Positions 19,255 to 29,140 of a DNA stretch of 64,000 bases are shown piece by piece. This DNA comes from Fibrella forsythiae (lineage in GTDB: Bacteria; Bacteroidota; Bacteroidia; Cytophagales; Spirosomataceae). The position numbers were made by a program, and so were the translations under genes. Where the stretch lies: assembly GCF_017353175.1 (NCBI RefSeq), contig NZ_JAFMYW010000010.1, positions 124,001 to 188,000 of the forward strand. Direction: 5' to 3'. How positions within the stretch are numbered: position 1 is the stretch's first letter; each line of letters begins with the position of its first letter. The notes below the pieces were generated by a model that made no database searches, was not told where the DNA came from, and was given only the letters and a program-made list of their open reading frames with translations.

Positions 19255-19262
19255 TAGGTTTG
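19255..19262 (+). promoter_or_regulatory. -7 promoter box of the susC operon
   Basis: TAGGTTTG matches TAnnTTTG and lies just downstream of the paired TTGACGA repeats, in the right place for an activator-driven promoter. Transcription would start near 19268, about 460 nt before susC. Confidence 0.5.
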
Positions 19263-19268
19263 CATTAT

Positions 19269-19730
19269 TCAAATATCAAACTTGACCGTACGAAGAGGTA
19301 GAGTCAGGCGTCATGAATAGGGTCTTTTTTTTGACGATCCCAAGTATCTGTTCAATAAACGAAGATTAATTTGTGGAAATATGAGTAAAAATACGAGTGA
19401 ATTTATAAAAATTGATCGCCGCTTTTCATGATCTGATGGATAGATAAGTATTTGACTGATAGGTGACTGTGATAAGTATAGCTCTTATGTATAGTTATTT
19501 TTTTGGTAAAAAAACCAGCTGTTTATGTCTGCTTTGTTTACATAAAAATACTCAAGGTCTTTGAAAAGTATTGACAGGCAAGTAGTTGTACTATTGATGT
19601 GTCGCTCAAAAAATGATCTCTTACTTTTCGAACCGTACACAGAAAAATAAGAAACACGATACGTGCGATTTGGCTAATTGACGAAGATCTCAACAATGAG
19701 AAAAACAACCGTTTAAAACAGGATGATTAT
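19269..19730 (+). other. Long AT-rich leader upstream of susC
   Basis: About 460 nt hold no credible gene. The stretch is AT-rich, contains T and A runs, one T8/GACGATCC copy (19324-19340) and a TTGACGA at 19678. If transcription starts near 19268 this is an unusually long untranslated leader; a second promoter inside it cannot be excluded. Confidence 0.45.
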
Positions 19731-22700
19731 ATGATGACAAGATGTACCGAAAAGGAATCGGTTCAGCGGAAGTTTACTTCGCTAAGAAAAACAAGACATG
19801 GCTTACAACGAGCTGGTCTGCTAGTTTTTATGCTTCAATTGCTGGCAATTTGTGCCATGGCTCAGACCAAGATTACAGGTCGGATTACGGGCGATGCCGA
19901 TGAAGAATTGCCCGGTGTAAGCGTGGTGGTAAAGGGCACGTCGACCGGTACGGTGACGGGAGCTGATGGCCGGTATTCGTTGAACGTACCCAACAATAAC
20001 GTGACGTTGGTTTTCTCATTCATTGGGTACGTTGCCCAGGAAATCCCGCTGGCTGGCCGGGCGAATACATCGGTTGATGTGAAACTGCTGACCGACAATA
20101 AATCGCTCGATGAAGTTGTGGTGGTTGGTTACGGGGAGCAGCGCAAAACGTCGACAACGGCAGCTGTATCTACTTTGAAAGCGGCCGATGTAGCGCTGAA
20201 ACCAGTGGTTAACCTGACCAACAGTCTCGGCGGCCGGGTGGCCGGTGTGATCTCGCGGCAGGGCAGCGGTGAGCCTGGTCAGGATGGCGCGAATATCAAC
20301 ATTCGCGGTATCTCTACAACAGGTAACAGCCAGCCGCTGTTGATCGTGGATGGTATCTACCGGGACTTCTCCCGGCTCGACCCCAGCTCGATTGAAACAT
20401 TTACGGTATTGAAAGATGCGGCAGCGGTAGCGCCCTATGGTCTGGCCGGAGCCAACGGTGTGGTGCTGGTGACGACCAAGCGCGGGAAAGCTGGTACGCC
20501 CACGCTGTCGTATAATGGCTGGGTGGGTATCCAGAACCCAACGCGGGTAACGCCTCAGGTGAATTCGTATGAGTTCGCCCTGATGCAGAACGAGGCGGCG
20601 GCGAACGATGGCCGTCCCGCAGCCTACACGCCTGAACAGGTGGAAGGTTATCGGAAAACGGTAGCGGGCGAAGCAGGGGCTGACCCGGACCGCTACCCAA
20701 ACAGCAGCCCGCTAACCGACCTGATCGATCCGAACACGGTGCTGACGTACCACAATTTGGAACTGTCGGGTGGTTCTGAAAAGATTCGCTACTACACGGG
20801 CCTGGCGTATACCAATCAGCAGGGGATGTACCGCTCGGTTTATACCAGGAAGTACAACCTGATTGCCAAGGTGGAGGCCGATGCTACGCCAACGACCAAG
20901 ATGAGCCTGAACATCAACGGCTTCATTGAAGATAACGTGTATCCAGGCCGGTCGGCAGGTGATCTGTTCTATCAGGCGTTCCGTACGCCGCCCGTATCGC
21001 CGGTGTATTATTCAAACGGTTTGTGGGGGCAGTACATTGGTCGCTCGCTGATCGGGCAGGCGTTCTACAGCGGCGAAACCTTCAACGAGCGGAACCAGTT
21101 GTACACGACGCTATCTATTGAGCAGCAACTTCCGTTCATCAAAGGGTTGAGTCTGAAAGGAGTTGTCAGCTATGACCCCGACACACGCACCGGTAAAGCC
21201 TACGCAACGCCCGTACCCGTATACACGGTCGATCTGTCGAAGCAACCTTACAACTACGTACTTGGTGTTCAGGGTGCTTCTAAGCCGAGCCTGAGCCAGG
21301 GTTATTCGCAAAACAAAGCGTTTACCTATCAGGGACTGATCAACTACGCCAACTCGTTTGGGAAGCATAACGTAACGGCCTTGGGTGTATTCGAATACCG
21401 GAATCAGAAATACAACCAGTTTGGCGCCAGCCGTCTGAACTTCAACACGACCATTCCTGAGTTGAGCGTTGGTAGCTCTACGCCGCTGGATATCAGCAAC
21501 TACGGATCATCATTGGAGCAGCAGCAGATCGGGTACGTATACCGGATTGGCTACAACTTCGACGAGAAATACCTGTTCGAAGTGGCGGGTCGGTATGATG
21601 GTCACTACGTGTTTGCGCCCGGTCAGCGGTATGGTTTCTTCCCGTCGTTCTCGGCAGGCTGGCGCATTTCGGAAGAGAGCTTTATGAAGAATAATGTGAA
21701 CTGGGTCGACGCCCTGAAAGTACGTGGTTCATATGGTGAATCGGGCGCCCTGCCTTATATCGGGAACAATCTGGCGGCGTTTCAGTATCTGAGTTCGTAC
21801 AGCCTGTATGGCGGTTCGGCTGTGTTTGGTGATCCTACGCAGGGTGTGTTCGAGCGCGCTCAGGCTAACCCGAACATCACCTGGGAACGGGCCAAGAAAT
21901 TCAATATTGGCCTGGAAGGCTCGCTCTACAAAGGCAAGCTGACGTTTGAAATCGATTACTTCACCGAGCGCCGGTCGAACATGCTGGTGTTCCCGCAGGT
22001 ATCCGTACCGGCTGAATACGGCGTGGGCCTGTCGCAGGTGAACGCGGGTATCATGCAGAACCAGGGCATCGACCTGACGATGGGCACCAACCACCGCATC
22101 GGCCGTGACCTGCGCATCAGCATGAATGTCAACTTCCTGTATTCGAAGAACAGGCTGATCGAAACGTTTGAAACCAACGCCACGCGGCTTAACCCGAACC
22201 GGGCACAAACGGGTCGCCCGCTGGGAACGCCATTCGGGTATCACGCGCTGGGCTATTTCACCGCCGACGACTTCAATGCCGATGGCACGCTGAAAGCGGG
22301 CATTCCAACGCAACCCTGGGGGGCTGTTCGGCCGGGCGACCTGCGGTATGCTGACCTGGCCGGTGCACCTGGTGCCGATGGTGTTCCAACGGCTCCTGAT
22401 GGGAAGATCGATGCTAATGATCAGACCGTGACGGGTTTTGCCAATACGCCACAGATCGTGTACGGTCTGATTCCGAAAATCTCGTATAAAGGCTTTGACC
22501 TCGATTTGCTGTTCTCAGGTGCCGCTCGCTCAGGGCTGGGCCTGTTTGGCAGCATCGTGTATCCGTTCGACGCGTCGGCATCGGCCACCAAGCTGGAGTT
22601 CACCGACCACTGGACGCCAACGAACCCGAATGCGCTGTATCCACGACTGACGGGTGCACCAACGACCAACAACACGCAGGCGTCTGACTGGTGGGTACGT

Positions 22701-22928
22701 AACAATTCATACATCCGCCTGAAGCAGATCGAGCTGGGCTACCGGTTGCCAACCAACCTGATCAGTCGTGCCAAACTGACCTCGGCTCGCTTCTACATTT
22801 CGGGCCAGAATATGTTCACGATCACACCTCATATGAAAGAGATCATTGACCCAGAGGCAAGCACCGGTAACGCGCAGTATTATTTCCAGCAGCGGGTTAT
22901 CACATTCGGAACCAATCTAACGTTCTAA
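19731..22928 (+). CDS. SusC-type TonB-dependent outer-membrane transporter
   Basis: The protein has 1065 aa. A signal peptide ends near CAMAQT; then comes a carboxypeptidase-like regulatory domain (ITGRITGDADEELPGVSVVVKGT...FSFIGY), a TonB-box-like segment DEVVVVGYG, a plug domain (LLIVDGIYRD, VLKDAAAVAPYGLAGANGVVLVTTKRG) and a 22-strand-type barrel ending in aromatic FGTNLTF. SusC proteins import nutrients bound by their SusD partner, powered by TonB/ExbBD. The partner gene follows after 21 nt. The substrate is not predictable from sequence; the HTCS and sugar dehydrogenase suggest a carbohydrate. Codon use resembles the neighbours. Confidence 0.95.
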   Translation: MMTRCTEKESVQRKFTSLRKTRHGLQRAGLLVFMLQLLAICAMAQTKITGRITGDADEELPGVSVVVKGTSTGTVTGADGRYSLNVPNNNVTLVFSFIGYVAQEIPLAGRANTSVDVKLLTDNKSLDEVVVVGYGEQRKTSTTAAVSTLKAADVALKPVVNLTNSLGGRVAGVISRQGSGEPGQDGANINIRGISTTGNSQPLLIVDGIYRDFSRLDPSSIETFTVLKDAAAVAPYGLAGANGVVLVTTKRGKAGTPTLSYNGWVGIQNPTRVTPQVNSYEFALMQNEAAANDGRPAAYTPEQVEGYRKTVAGEAGADPDRYPNSSPLTDLIDPNTVLTYHNLELSGGSEKIRYYTGLAYTNQQGMYRSVYTRKYNLIAKVEADATPTTKMSLNINGFIEDNVYPGRSAGDLFYQAFRTPPVSPVYYSNGLWGQYIGRSLIGQAFYSGETFNERNQLYTTLSIEQQLPFIKGLSLKGVVSYDPDTRTGKAYATPVPVYTVDLSKQPYNYVLGVQGASKPSLSQGYSQNKAFTYQGLINYANSFGKHNVTALGVFEYRNQKYNQFGASRLNFNTTIPELSVGSSTPLDISNYGSSLEQQQIGYVYRIGYNFDEKYLFEVAGRYDGHYVFAPGQRYGFFPSFSAGWRISEESFMKNNVNWVDALKVRGSYGESGALPYIGNNLAAFQYLSSYSLYGGSAVFGDPTQGVFERAQANPNITWERAKKFNIGLEGSLYKGKLTFEIDYFTERRSNMLVFPQVSVPAEYGVGLSQVNAGIMQNQGIDLTMGTNHRIGRDLRISMNVNFLYSKNRLIETFETNATRLNPNRAQTGRPLGTPFGYHALGYFTADDFNADGTLKAGIPTQPWGAVRPGDLRYADLAGAPGADGVPTAPDGKIDANDQTVTGFANTPQIVYGLIPKISYKGFDLDLLFSGAARSGLGLFGSIVYPFDASASATKLEFTDHWTPTNPNALYPRLTGAPTTNNTQASDWWVRNNSYIRLKQIELGYRLPTNLISRAKLTSARFYISGQNMFTITPHMKEIIDPEASTGNAQYYFQQRVITFGTNLTF

Positions 22929-22949
22929 CTGCCTTTAAATAAAGCAATT

Positions 22950-24686
22950 ATGCTACAACATACGTTGAAAAAATTCGGTGGCATTGCCCTGGTGGGTACG
23001 TTACTGACCACTATACTGACGCAGTGTAAACCCAGCCTGGAGATAGAACCGCGCGACCAAATTTCGGATGCATCGCTCTTTGCCAGCACCACCAATGCCG
23101 ATCTGTTTCTGAACGATGTCTACAATCAGTTGCCCGACGTCAATAATGAAACCCTGAACCTCGACCAGGCCGCCGACAACTCTTACGTGGGGGCCGAATG
23201 GATGTGGGGTCGTACGGCGATCTATAATGGATCGCTGAGCGCCAGCGACGTACCTGGCGGACCCGGCGATAACGGCGGAAGCTGGACGTGGGGAACTACG
23301 TATTCGCGCATTCGGAAAGCAAACCTGTTCATCCAAAAGGTGGGCGCGTCGGGCTTGCCTGCCGATTACAAGAAGAGCCGGATTGCCGAAGCGCGTTTTC
23401 TGCGGGCATTCTTCTACCACTACCTATGGCAGGCTTACGGTGGGGTGCCGATCATTACGGTGCCACTCAACAACCTGTCGCAGGGTGACTCGATCAACCG
23501 TCCCCGCGCTACCGCAGCTGATACCTACAAGTTCATTGCCGACGAGCTAACGGCCATTGCCGGTGATTTGCCGCTGAAAGTGTCGGGCAATGACCTGGGG
23601 CGCCCAACTAAAGGAGCCGCCCTAACGCTACGTGCCTGGGTTGATCTGTATCACGCCAGCCCGCTGCGCAACAGCACTAGCTCGGTTGACCGGTGGGCCA
23701 AAGCCGCCGCATCGGCCAAAGAAGTGATGTCGTTGGGTGTGTATGGTCTGTTCCCCGATTATGAGAAGCTGTTCTACGTTGAGAACAAAAACAACGTCGA
23801 GGTGATTTTCGACCGGCAATATAAGTCGATCGTGAAAGGACATCAGCGCGAAGGCCGCGAAGGACCCGCCTACGTGAACGGCATTCAGCAGTCGTGGGGT
23901 AACCTGGCACCAACGCAGGAACTGGTTGATGATTACGCGATGGACAACGGCAAAGCCATTACGGAAGCGGGGTCGGGTTATAACGCACAGGACCCGTACA
24001 AGAAACGGGAAAAGCGCTTCTACCAGAGCATTATCTATGATGGATCGGTTTGGCAGGGCGACACCATGCGGATGCGCCGGGGTATCAACGCCCTCAACGA
24101 GATCGACCTGGGCTCGGCCAGTGACGTAAGCAACACGGGCTATTATGGCCGTAAAACGCTGGACGAGCGCATTTCGGGCCAAACCAGTCTGGCGCAAAGC
24201 CCCGGTGGTAACAGCTACATCTACTTCCGTTACGCCGACGTGCTGCTGATGTATGCCGAAGCTCAGAACGAAGCCGCTGGCCCCGATGCCTCTGTACTAG
24301 CCGCCGTTGACGCGGTCCGGTCGCGCAGCAGCCTGCCAACCATTACGGCAACGTATGGCACAGTAACGAAAGACAAGATGCGCGAGATCATCCGTCGCGA
24401 ACGCCGGATTGAGCTGGCTTTTGAAGACAAACGCTGGTGGGACGTACTTCGCTGGAAAATTGCCAACGGGACCAACGGAGTGCTGAACAAACAGGCATCG
24501 GGTATGGTGATCGAGCGCAAGAATGGCGTATGGACCTATACACCAACCAGGATTGTAAGCAAGACCTTCCTTGACCGGATGTACGTGTTCCCGATTCCGC
24601 AGTATGTATTGGATCAGAACCCGATGATCCGGGCCCAGAATGGTGGCCCTGATGGATGGGTGAACGGTCAGAACCCGGGTTATTAA
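22950..24686 (+). CDS. SusD/RagB-family outer-membrane nutrient-binding lipoprotein
   Basis: This 578-aa lipoprotein has a lipobox near residue 26 (LTTILTQC). SusD features are DQISDASLFAS...NDVYNQLP at the start, the TPR-type helices (KKSRIAEARFLRAFFYHYLWQAYGGVPIIT), YIYFRYADVLLMYAEAQNEA and the C-terminal RRERRIELAFEDKRWWDVLRW and FPIPQYVLDQNP. It caps the SusC channel and captures the nutrient at the cell surface. It is translationally close to susC (21-nt gap) and is followed by two hairpins. Confidence 0.95.
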   Translation: MLQHTLKKFGGIALVGTLLTTILTQCKPSLEIEPRDQISDASLFASTTNADLFLNDVYNQLPDVNNETLNLDQAADNSYVGAEWMWGRTAIYNGSLSASDVPGGPGDNGGSWTWGTTYSRIRKANLFIQKVGASGLPADYKKSRIAEARFLRAFFYHYLWQAYGGVPIITVPLNNLSQGDSINRPRATAADTYKFIADELTAIAGDLPLKVSGNDLGRPTKGAALTLRAWVDLYHASPLRNSTSSVDRWAKAAASAKEVMSLGVYGLFPDYEKLFYVENKNNVEVIFDRQYKSIVKGHQREGREGPAYVNGIQQSWGNLAPTQELVDDYAMDNGKAITEAGSGYNAQDPYKKREKRFYQSIIYDGSVWQGDTMRMRRGINALNEIDLGSASDVSNTGYYGRKTLDERISGQTSLAQSPGGNSYIYFRYADVLLMYAEAQNEAAGPDASVLAAVDAVRSRSSLPTITATYGTVTKDKMREIIRRERRIELAFEDKRWWDVLRWKIANGTNGVLNKQASGMVIERKNGVWTYTPTRIVSKTFLDRMYVFPIPQYVLDQNPMIRAQNGGPDGWVNGQNPGY

Positions 24687-24702
24687 GTTGTGGTCATTGA
24701 GT

Positions 24703-24775
24703 GGTCATTCGTAGTCATTAAGCGAATGACCATTCCTTGTGTTGTGCCAGGGTCAGGAGCTGATTCTGGCACAAC
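24703..24775 (+). terminator. Tandem stem-loops after susD
   Basis: Two hairpins follow susD: GGTCATTCG/CGAATGACC (24703-24711 with 24723-24731) and GTTGTGCCAG/CTGGCACAAC (24741-24750 with 24766-24775), the second followed by GCGTTTTAT. They probably end or attenuate the susCD transcript before the next gene. Confidence 0.55.
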
Positions 24776-24948
24776 GCGTTTTATGAGGGGTTGATTTACC
24801 GTTTGCTGTTGCTTCGCAAGCAGATGGTTGACGCTTATCCCTTCAATGGGGTCTTCGTTGTTCACTCGCCACAGGCAAGCGAGAACGTACCTTCGCGAAG
24901 CAACAGTAAAAGCAACGTACCTGAATCGGCAATTTGCGGCGGCGATTG

Positions 24949-24956
24949 TACCTTTA
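24949..24956 (+). promoter_or_regulatory. Possible -7 box of the FG-GAP/ASPIC gene
   Basis: TACCTTTA differs from TAnnTTTG only in the last base. It ends 9 nt before the ATG at 24966, so the mRNA would have almost no leader. An inverted repeat (CTGTTGCTTCGC 24806-24817, complement 24895-24906) lies upstream. Confidence 0.35.
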
Positions 24957-24965
24957 ATAACTGGT

Positions 24966-27900
24966 ATGAAACGAATTATAAGTGTTGTTCTGACGGCCAC
25001 GTTGCTCTATGCGTGCGCTGGGCAGGAATCAACTGAACCAACGTTGTTTACGTTGCTTTCATCGTCGGAGTCGGGCGTGGCGTTTACCAATACGTTGACC
25101 GAAACCGACGATCTGAACATTCTGAACTACATCTATTTCTACAACGGCGGCGGCGTGGCCGTAGGCGACGTGAACAACGATGGGCTGTCTGATCTGTATT
25201 TCACCGCCAATCAGTTGCCCAACAAGCTGTACCTGAACAAGTCGGCCAATGGGAAGCTGGTGTTCGAAGATATCACGGCAAAAGCGGGCGTAGCAGGTCA
25301 GAAAGGCTGGAACACCGGCGTGACGATGGCCGACGTGAACGGCGATGGCTGGCTGGATATGTATGTCTGTCAGGTCAACCTGCGGAGCCAGGCAGGGGCG
25401 AACCAGCTGTTCATCAACAACGCAAAACCGGGCGTGCCCACCTTCACTGAACAGGCGGCCGCCTACGGCCTGGCACACCGGGGCTATTCGACCCAGGCGT
25501 CTTTTTTCGATTACGACCGCGATGGTGATCTGGATATGTACCTGCTCAACCACTCGCTGCGGGCCGTGGGCGCACTGGGCGACACCACGATGCGCAACAT
25601 GCGCGACCCCGAAGCGGGCGATAAGCTATTCCGGAATGACGATAATCGCTTCGTGGATGTAAGTGCCGAAATGGGTATTCGGGGCAGCAAACTGGGCTAT
25701 GGGCTGGGCATTGCCGTGGGCGATATCAATCAGGATGGCTGGCCGGACATCTACGTGTCCAACGACTTCCACGAAAACGACTACCTCTATTACAACCAGG
25801 GTAATGGGCGTGGTTTTCGCGAAGGCATAACGCAGTCGATGGGGCACACCAGTAACTTCTCGATGGGGAGCGACCTGGCCGATTTCAATAATGACGCGGC
25901 TCTGGACCTGATCACGCTCGATATGCAGCCCGAGAACGAAGAGTTTGTGAAAACCTCGGCCGGAGCCGATTCGTACGACCTCGTTCAACTAAAGACCAAA
26001 GCCGGTTTCCATTTCCAGTACCCACGTAACGCCCTGCAACTGAACATGGGAAATGGCCGGGGCAACGTACCTGAGTTTAGCGAAATAGCACAACTGGCAG
26101 GTGTTTACGCCACCGACTGGAGCTGGAGCGCGCTATTCAGCGACCTCGACAACGATGGCCTGAAAGATCTGTACATTACCAACGGCATTGCCCGCCGACC
26201 CATCGACCTTGATTTCTTCAAGTATATCGCCAGCCCAACTGTACAGGCGTCGTTGCGCAACGGAATGGCCGGTCAGCGGCAATCGCTGATAAACAAGATG
26301 CCGGTGGTAGAGGTGCCGAATTTCGCTTACCATAATGGCGGCGATCTGACGTTCGAGAACAGGGCCAAAGCCTGGGGGCTCGATCAGAAAGGGTTCTCAA
26401 ACGGGGCCGCTTACGCCGATCTGGACAACGACGGTGACCTCGATCTGGTGGTCAACAACATTAATCAGGCAGCATTCATTTACCGGAATAATGCCCGCCA
26501 GCAACAGCCTGCCAACACGTACCTGAGCGTGAAACTGGCAGGAACGGGCCGGAACACGGCTGGTATTGGTGCGAAAGTGATGGTGCAGGCGGCGGGTAAC
26601 ACGTATTACCAGGAACTGATGCCCACGCGCGGATTCGAGTCGGCGGTGGAGCCGGTACTGACGTTTGGGCTTGGTAAAACGACCCAACTTGATTCTATTA
26701 CCATAATCTGGCCCGATGCGCATTATCAGGTGTTGCGAAACGTAAAACCAAACCAGCGGTTGACGGTAAGACAGACCGACGCCACCCATACGTTCATATA
26801 TGGTAACGCCAGCGCAGGTAAACCGCTGCTTACCGACGTGTCGGCCCAGGTACGTGTTAACTACCGGCATGCTGAAAATCAATACGCTGATTTCTACCAG
26901 GAGCCACTAATGCCGCATTTGCTCTCAACGGAAGGGCCAGACATGGCCGTTGGTGATGTGAATGGTGACGGGCTCGACGATTTCTTTGTGGGTGGTGCAA
27001 AAGGCCAGTCGGGTACGTTGTTTGTCCAGCAGCGGAACGGTCAGTTTGCGCCAACCAACCAGACCGTGTGGCAAACCGACCGAGACGCCGACGACGTGGG
27101 CGCCGCTTTCTTCGATGCCGACGGCGACCGTGATCTGGACCTGTACGTGGTCAGCGGTGGAAACGAGCCCGTAACCAACCCCGCCCACCTGCTCGATCGG
27201 TTGTACCTCAACGACGGCAAGGGGAATTTTGCCAAATCGATTGGCCAGCTGCCTACTCTATACGCGAATGGTTCGTGCGTAAAGCCCGCCGATTTCGACC
27301 GGGATGGTGACATTGATCTGTTCGTTGGCAGCCGGTCAGTACCCGGCCAGTATGGTTTGTCGCCTACCAGCTACCTGCTCGAAAACGACGGGAAAGGCCA
27401 TTTCTCTGATGCTCAGAAAACGCGTAACATACCTGATCTGGGTATGGTGACCGACGCCGTTTGGGCCGACGTCGACCGCGATAACGTACCTGATCTGATT
27501 GTGGTAGGGGAGTGGTCGCCGGTGCGGGTTTTCAGCCCTAAAGGCAAGGTATTTCAGGAGATAACCGGTGCCTGTGGCCTTGCCAATACGAGCGGCTGGT
27601 GGAACAGCGTAGTGGCCGACGACATGGATAACGACGGCGACACGGACCTGATCGTGGGCAACCTGGGCCTGAATTCACAACTCAGAGCCAGTCAGAAAGA
27701 ACCGCTTCTGGGCTACTTCAACGACCTGGACGGCAACGGCACGTTCGACGAAATACTGGCCTATTACAAAGCCGGGAAGCTGTATCCCATTGCTGGTAAA
27801 GATGAATTATCGGCTCAACTGGTTGGCCTGAAAAAGAAGTTTGTCACGTATGCCGACTACGCGAAAAGCGATTTCGAGGGTATTCTCAGTACCAATGACC

Positions 27901-28292
27901 TGAAGGGAGCCGTAACCCGTCAGGCCACGCTGATGGCAACCTGTTTCCTTCAGAATCAGGGCAACGGCACGTTTACCGTACAGCCGCTACCTGTAGAAGC
28001 GCAGTTATCGCCCGTTATGGCCATCCTTACCGGCGACTTCGATGCTGACGGTAAAAAAGACATTCTGCTTGGCGGTAACTTTTTTGGTGCTGCGCCTGTG
28101 TTTGGCCGCTACGATGCGGGGCATGGCCTGTTTCTGCGTGGCAACGGATCGGGCACGTTCAACGCGATCTGGCCGCAGAAAAGCGGTTTTCACCTGAACG
28201 GAGAAGTCCGCGATATGCACCGCCTGAAAACCGCCACCGGCAATCTGATCATGATCACACGAAACAACCAGCCTGTTCAGGTGTTCAGGTAA
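24966..28292 (+). CDS. FG-GAP/VCBS-repeat lipoprotein with ASPIC/UnbV domain
   Basis: From the ATG at 24966 this is 1108 aa with a lipoprotein signal (MKRIISVVLTATLLYACAG, Cys17). The frame is open to 24828 but the signal peptide fixes the start. Many calcium-binding-like repeats of the form GDVNNDGLSDLYF, ADVNGDGWLDMYV, FDYDRDGDLDMYL and ADLDNDGDLDLVV build beta-propellers. An ASPIC/UnbV domain (SVKLAGTGRNTAGIGAKVMVQAAG...ITIIWPD) sits in the middle and a second propeller follows. Such proteins often accompany SusC/SusD pairs in Bacteroidota; surface binding is a reasonable inference, but the ligand is unknown. Confidence 0.85.
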   Translation: MKRIISVVLTATLLYACAGQESTEPTLFTLLSSSESGVAFTNTLTETDDLNILNYIYFYNGGGVAVGDVNNDGLSDLYFTANQLPNKLYLNKSANGKLVFEDITAKAGVAGQKGWNTGVTMADVNGDGWLDMYVCQVNLRSQAGANQLFINNAKPGVPTFTEQAAAYGLAHRGYSTQASFFDYDRDGDLDMYLLNHSLRAVGALGDTTMRNMRDPEAGDKLFRNDDNRFVDVSAEMGIRGSKLGYGLGIAVGDINQDGWPDIYVSNDFHENDYLYYNQGNGRGFREGITQSMGHTSNFSMGSDLADFNNDAALDLITLDMQPENEEFVKTSAGADSYDLVQLKTKAGFHFQYPRNALQLNMGNGRGNVPEFSEIAQLAGVYATDWSWSALFSDLDNDGLKDLYITNGIARRPIDLDFFKYIASPTVQASLRNGMAGQRQSLINKMPVVEVPNFAYHNGGDLTFENRAKAWGLDQKGFSNGAAYADLDNDGDLDLVVNNINQAAFIYRNNARQQQPANTYLSVKLAGTGRNTAGIGAKVMVQAAGNTYYQELMPTRGFESAVEPVLTFGLGKTTQLDSITIIWPDAHYQVLRNVKPNQRLTVRQTDATHTFIYGNASAGKPLLTDVSAQVRVNYRHAENQYADFYQEPLMPHLLSTEGPDMAVGDVNGDGLDDFFVGGAKGQSGTLFVQQRNGQFAPTNQTVWQTDRDADDVGAAFFDADGDRDLDLYVVSGGNEPVTNPAHLLDRLYLNDGKGNFAKSIGQLPTLYANGSCVKPADFDRDGDIDLFVGSRSVPGQYGLSPTSYLLENDGKGHFSDAQKTRNIPDLGMVTDAVWADVDRDNVPDLIVVGEWSPVRVFSPKGKVFQEITGACGLANTSGWWNSVVADDMDNDGDTDLIVGNLGLNSQLRASQKEPLLGYFNDLDGNGTFDEILAYYKAGKLYPIAGKDELSAQLVGLKKKFVTYADYAKSDFEGILSTNDLKGAVTRQATLMATCFLQNQGNGTFTVQPLPVEAQLSPVMAILTGDFDADGKKDILLGGNFFGAAPVFGRYDAGHGLFLRGNGSGTFNAIWPQKSGFHLNGEVRDMHRLKTATGNLIMITRNNQPVQVFR

Positions 28293-28304
28293 GCGATTAC
28301 ACCG

Positions 28305-28721
28305 ATGCACATGAACCCAGCTAATTTCATCGAACCCGGTATTCGTCCACTGGTTGAGGCCCTGAACAAGACAGGACTACTGGAAACGTTTTCGAGTTGC
28401 GAAGGTCATTTTGCCCCAGATGAGCAGCAAATGCGCGACCGGAACCACGCAGAGGTTCGTTTCGTGCCCGCGCCAGGTGCGTTGCCCGGGACCGAAACAA
28501 CGCTGGAACACTGGCTGGGTACGTTGCTGGCCCGGTTCAAGACCCGCCACGGTCTAATGCCCGTTACGGTAACCGGCTACAAGCTATTTACGCCCATCGA
28601 TGAGGAAACCGTTGAAGAAACGTACGTGATCGAACTGCGTCCGTTCAACCGGTTCGACCAGCCGGCCACCAGGCGTGCAGACATTGACCGGGCCGTTCGG
28701 CAACTGGCCGACCTGATGTAG
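28305..28721 (+). CDS. Uncharacterised protein with SSCEGH motif
   Basis: This is a 138-aa soluble protein that I do not recognise. Visible are PGIRPLVEALNKTGLLETFSSCEGHF near the N-terminus, where Ser-Ser-Cys-Glu-Gly-His could be a catalytic or metal site, an alpha/beta middle and a C-terminal helix (RRADIDRAVRQLADLM). It starts 12 nt after the FG-GAP gene, close enough for read-through. A second ATG at 28311 is an alternative start. Confidence 0.65.
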   Translation: MHMNPANFIEPGIRPLVEALNKTGLLETFSSCEGHFAPDEQQMRDRNHAEVRFVPAPGALPGTETTLEHWLGTLLARFKTRHGLMPVTVTGYKLFTPIDEETVEETYVIELRPFNRFDQPATRRADIDRAVRQLADLM

Positions 28722-28804
28722 ATCAGTCTTTCAAAGTGATGGATGTCATCTGTTTCTGGCTGGGGGCTCAAGAGATTTGTGCTCTCTCTTAACTCGCTAC
28801 AAAC

Positions 28805-29110
28805 ATGTTGACTCTATTAAAGACTGTCTTCGGCAGCACCGGAACGAATAAACTCAAACAGGTGGTGGCACAGGGAGCGGTCATCGTTGATGTGCGTTCG
28901 CCCAACGAGTTCGACGCTGGCCACGCCAAAGGAGCGCTCAATATTCCGCTCGACGAGCTAAAAGCGAAAGCTGTTCAGCTGAAAAATTATCAGAAGCCCA
29001 TTGTGTTATGCTGTGCCTCCGGTATGCGTAGCTCGCAGGCCAGGCTGATTCTGCTTGACGAAGGCATCACCAATATGTTTGATGCCGGTAGCTGGCGCAA
29101 TCTGAAGTAG
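28805..29110 (+). CDS. Single-domain rhodanese-like protein
   Basis: The protein has 101 aa, the size of a single rhodanese domain. VIVDVRSPNEFDAGHAKGALNIPLDEL is the usual N-terminal pattern, and the active loop CCASGMRS carries the catalytic cysteine that forms a persulfide. Such proteins transfer sulfane sulfur between thiosulfate or persulfides and acceptors. It has no signal peptide, so it is cytoplasmic. It converges on the YeeE/YedE transporter operon and belongs by context to the sulfur module at 28.8-32.3 kb. Confidence 0.88.
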   Translation: MLTLLKTVFGSTGTNKLKQVVAQGAVIVDVRSPNEFDAGHAKGALNIPLDELKAKAVQLKNYQKPIVLCCASGMRSSQARLILLDEGITNMFDAGSWRNLK

Positions 29111-29140
29111 GGCTTTGTGCGTACAAGCCCAGCCAGGGGG

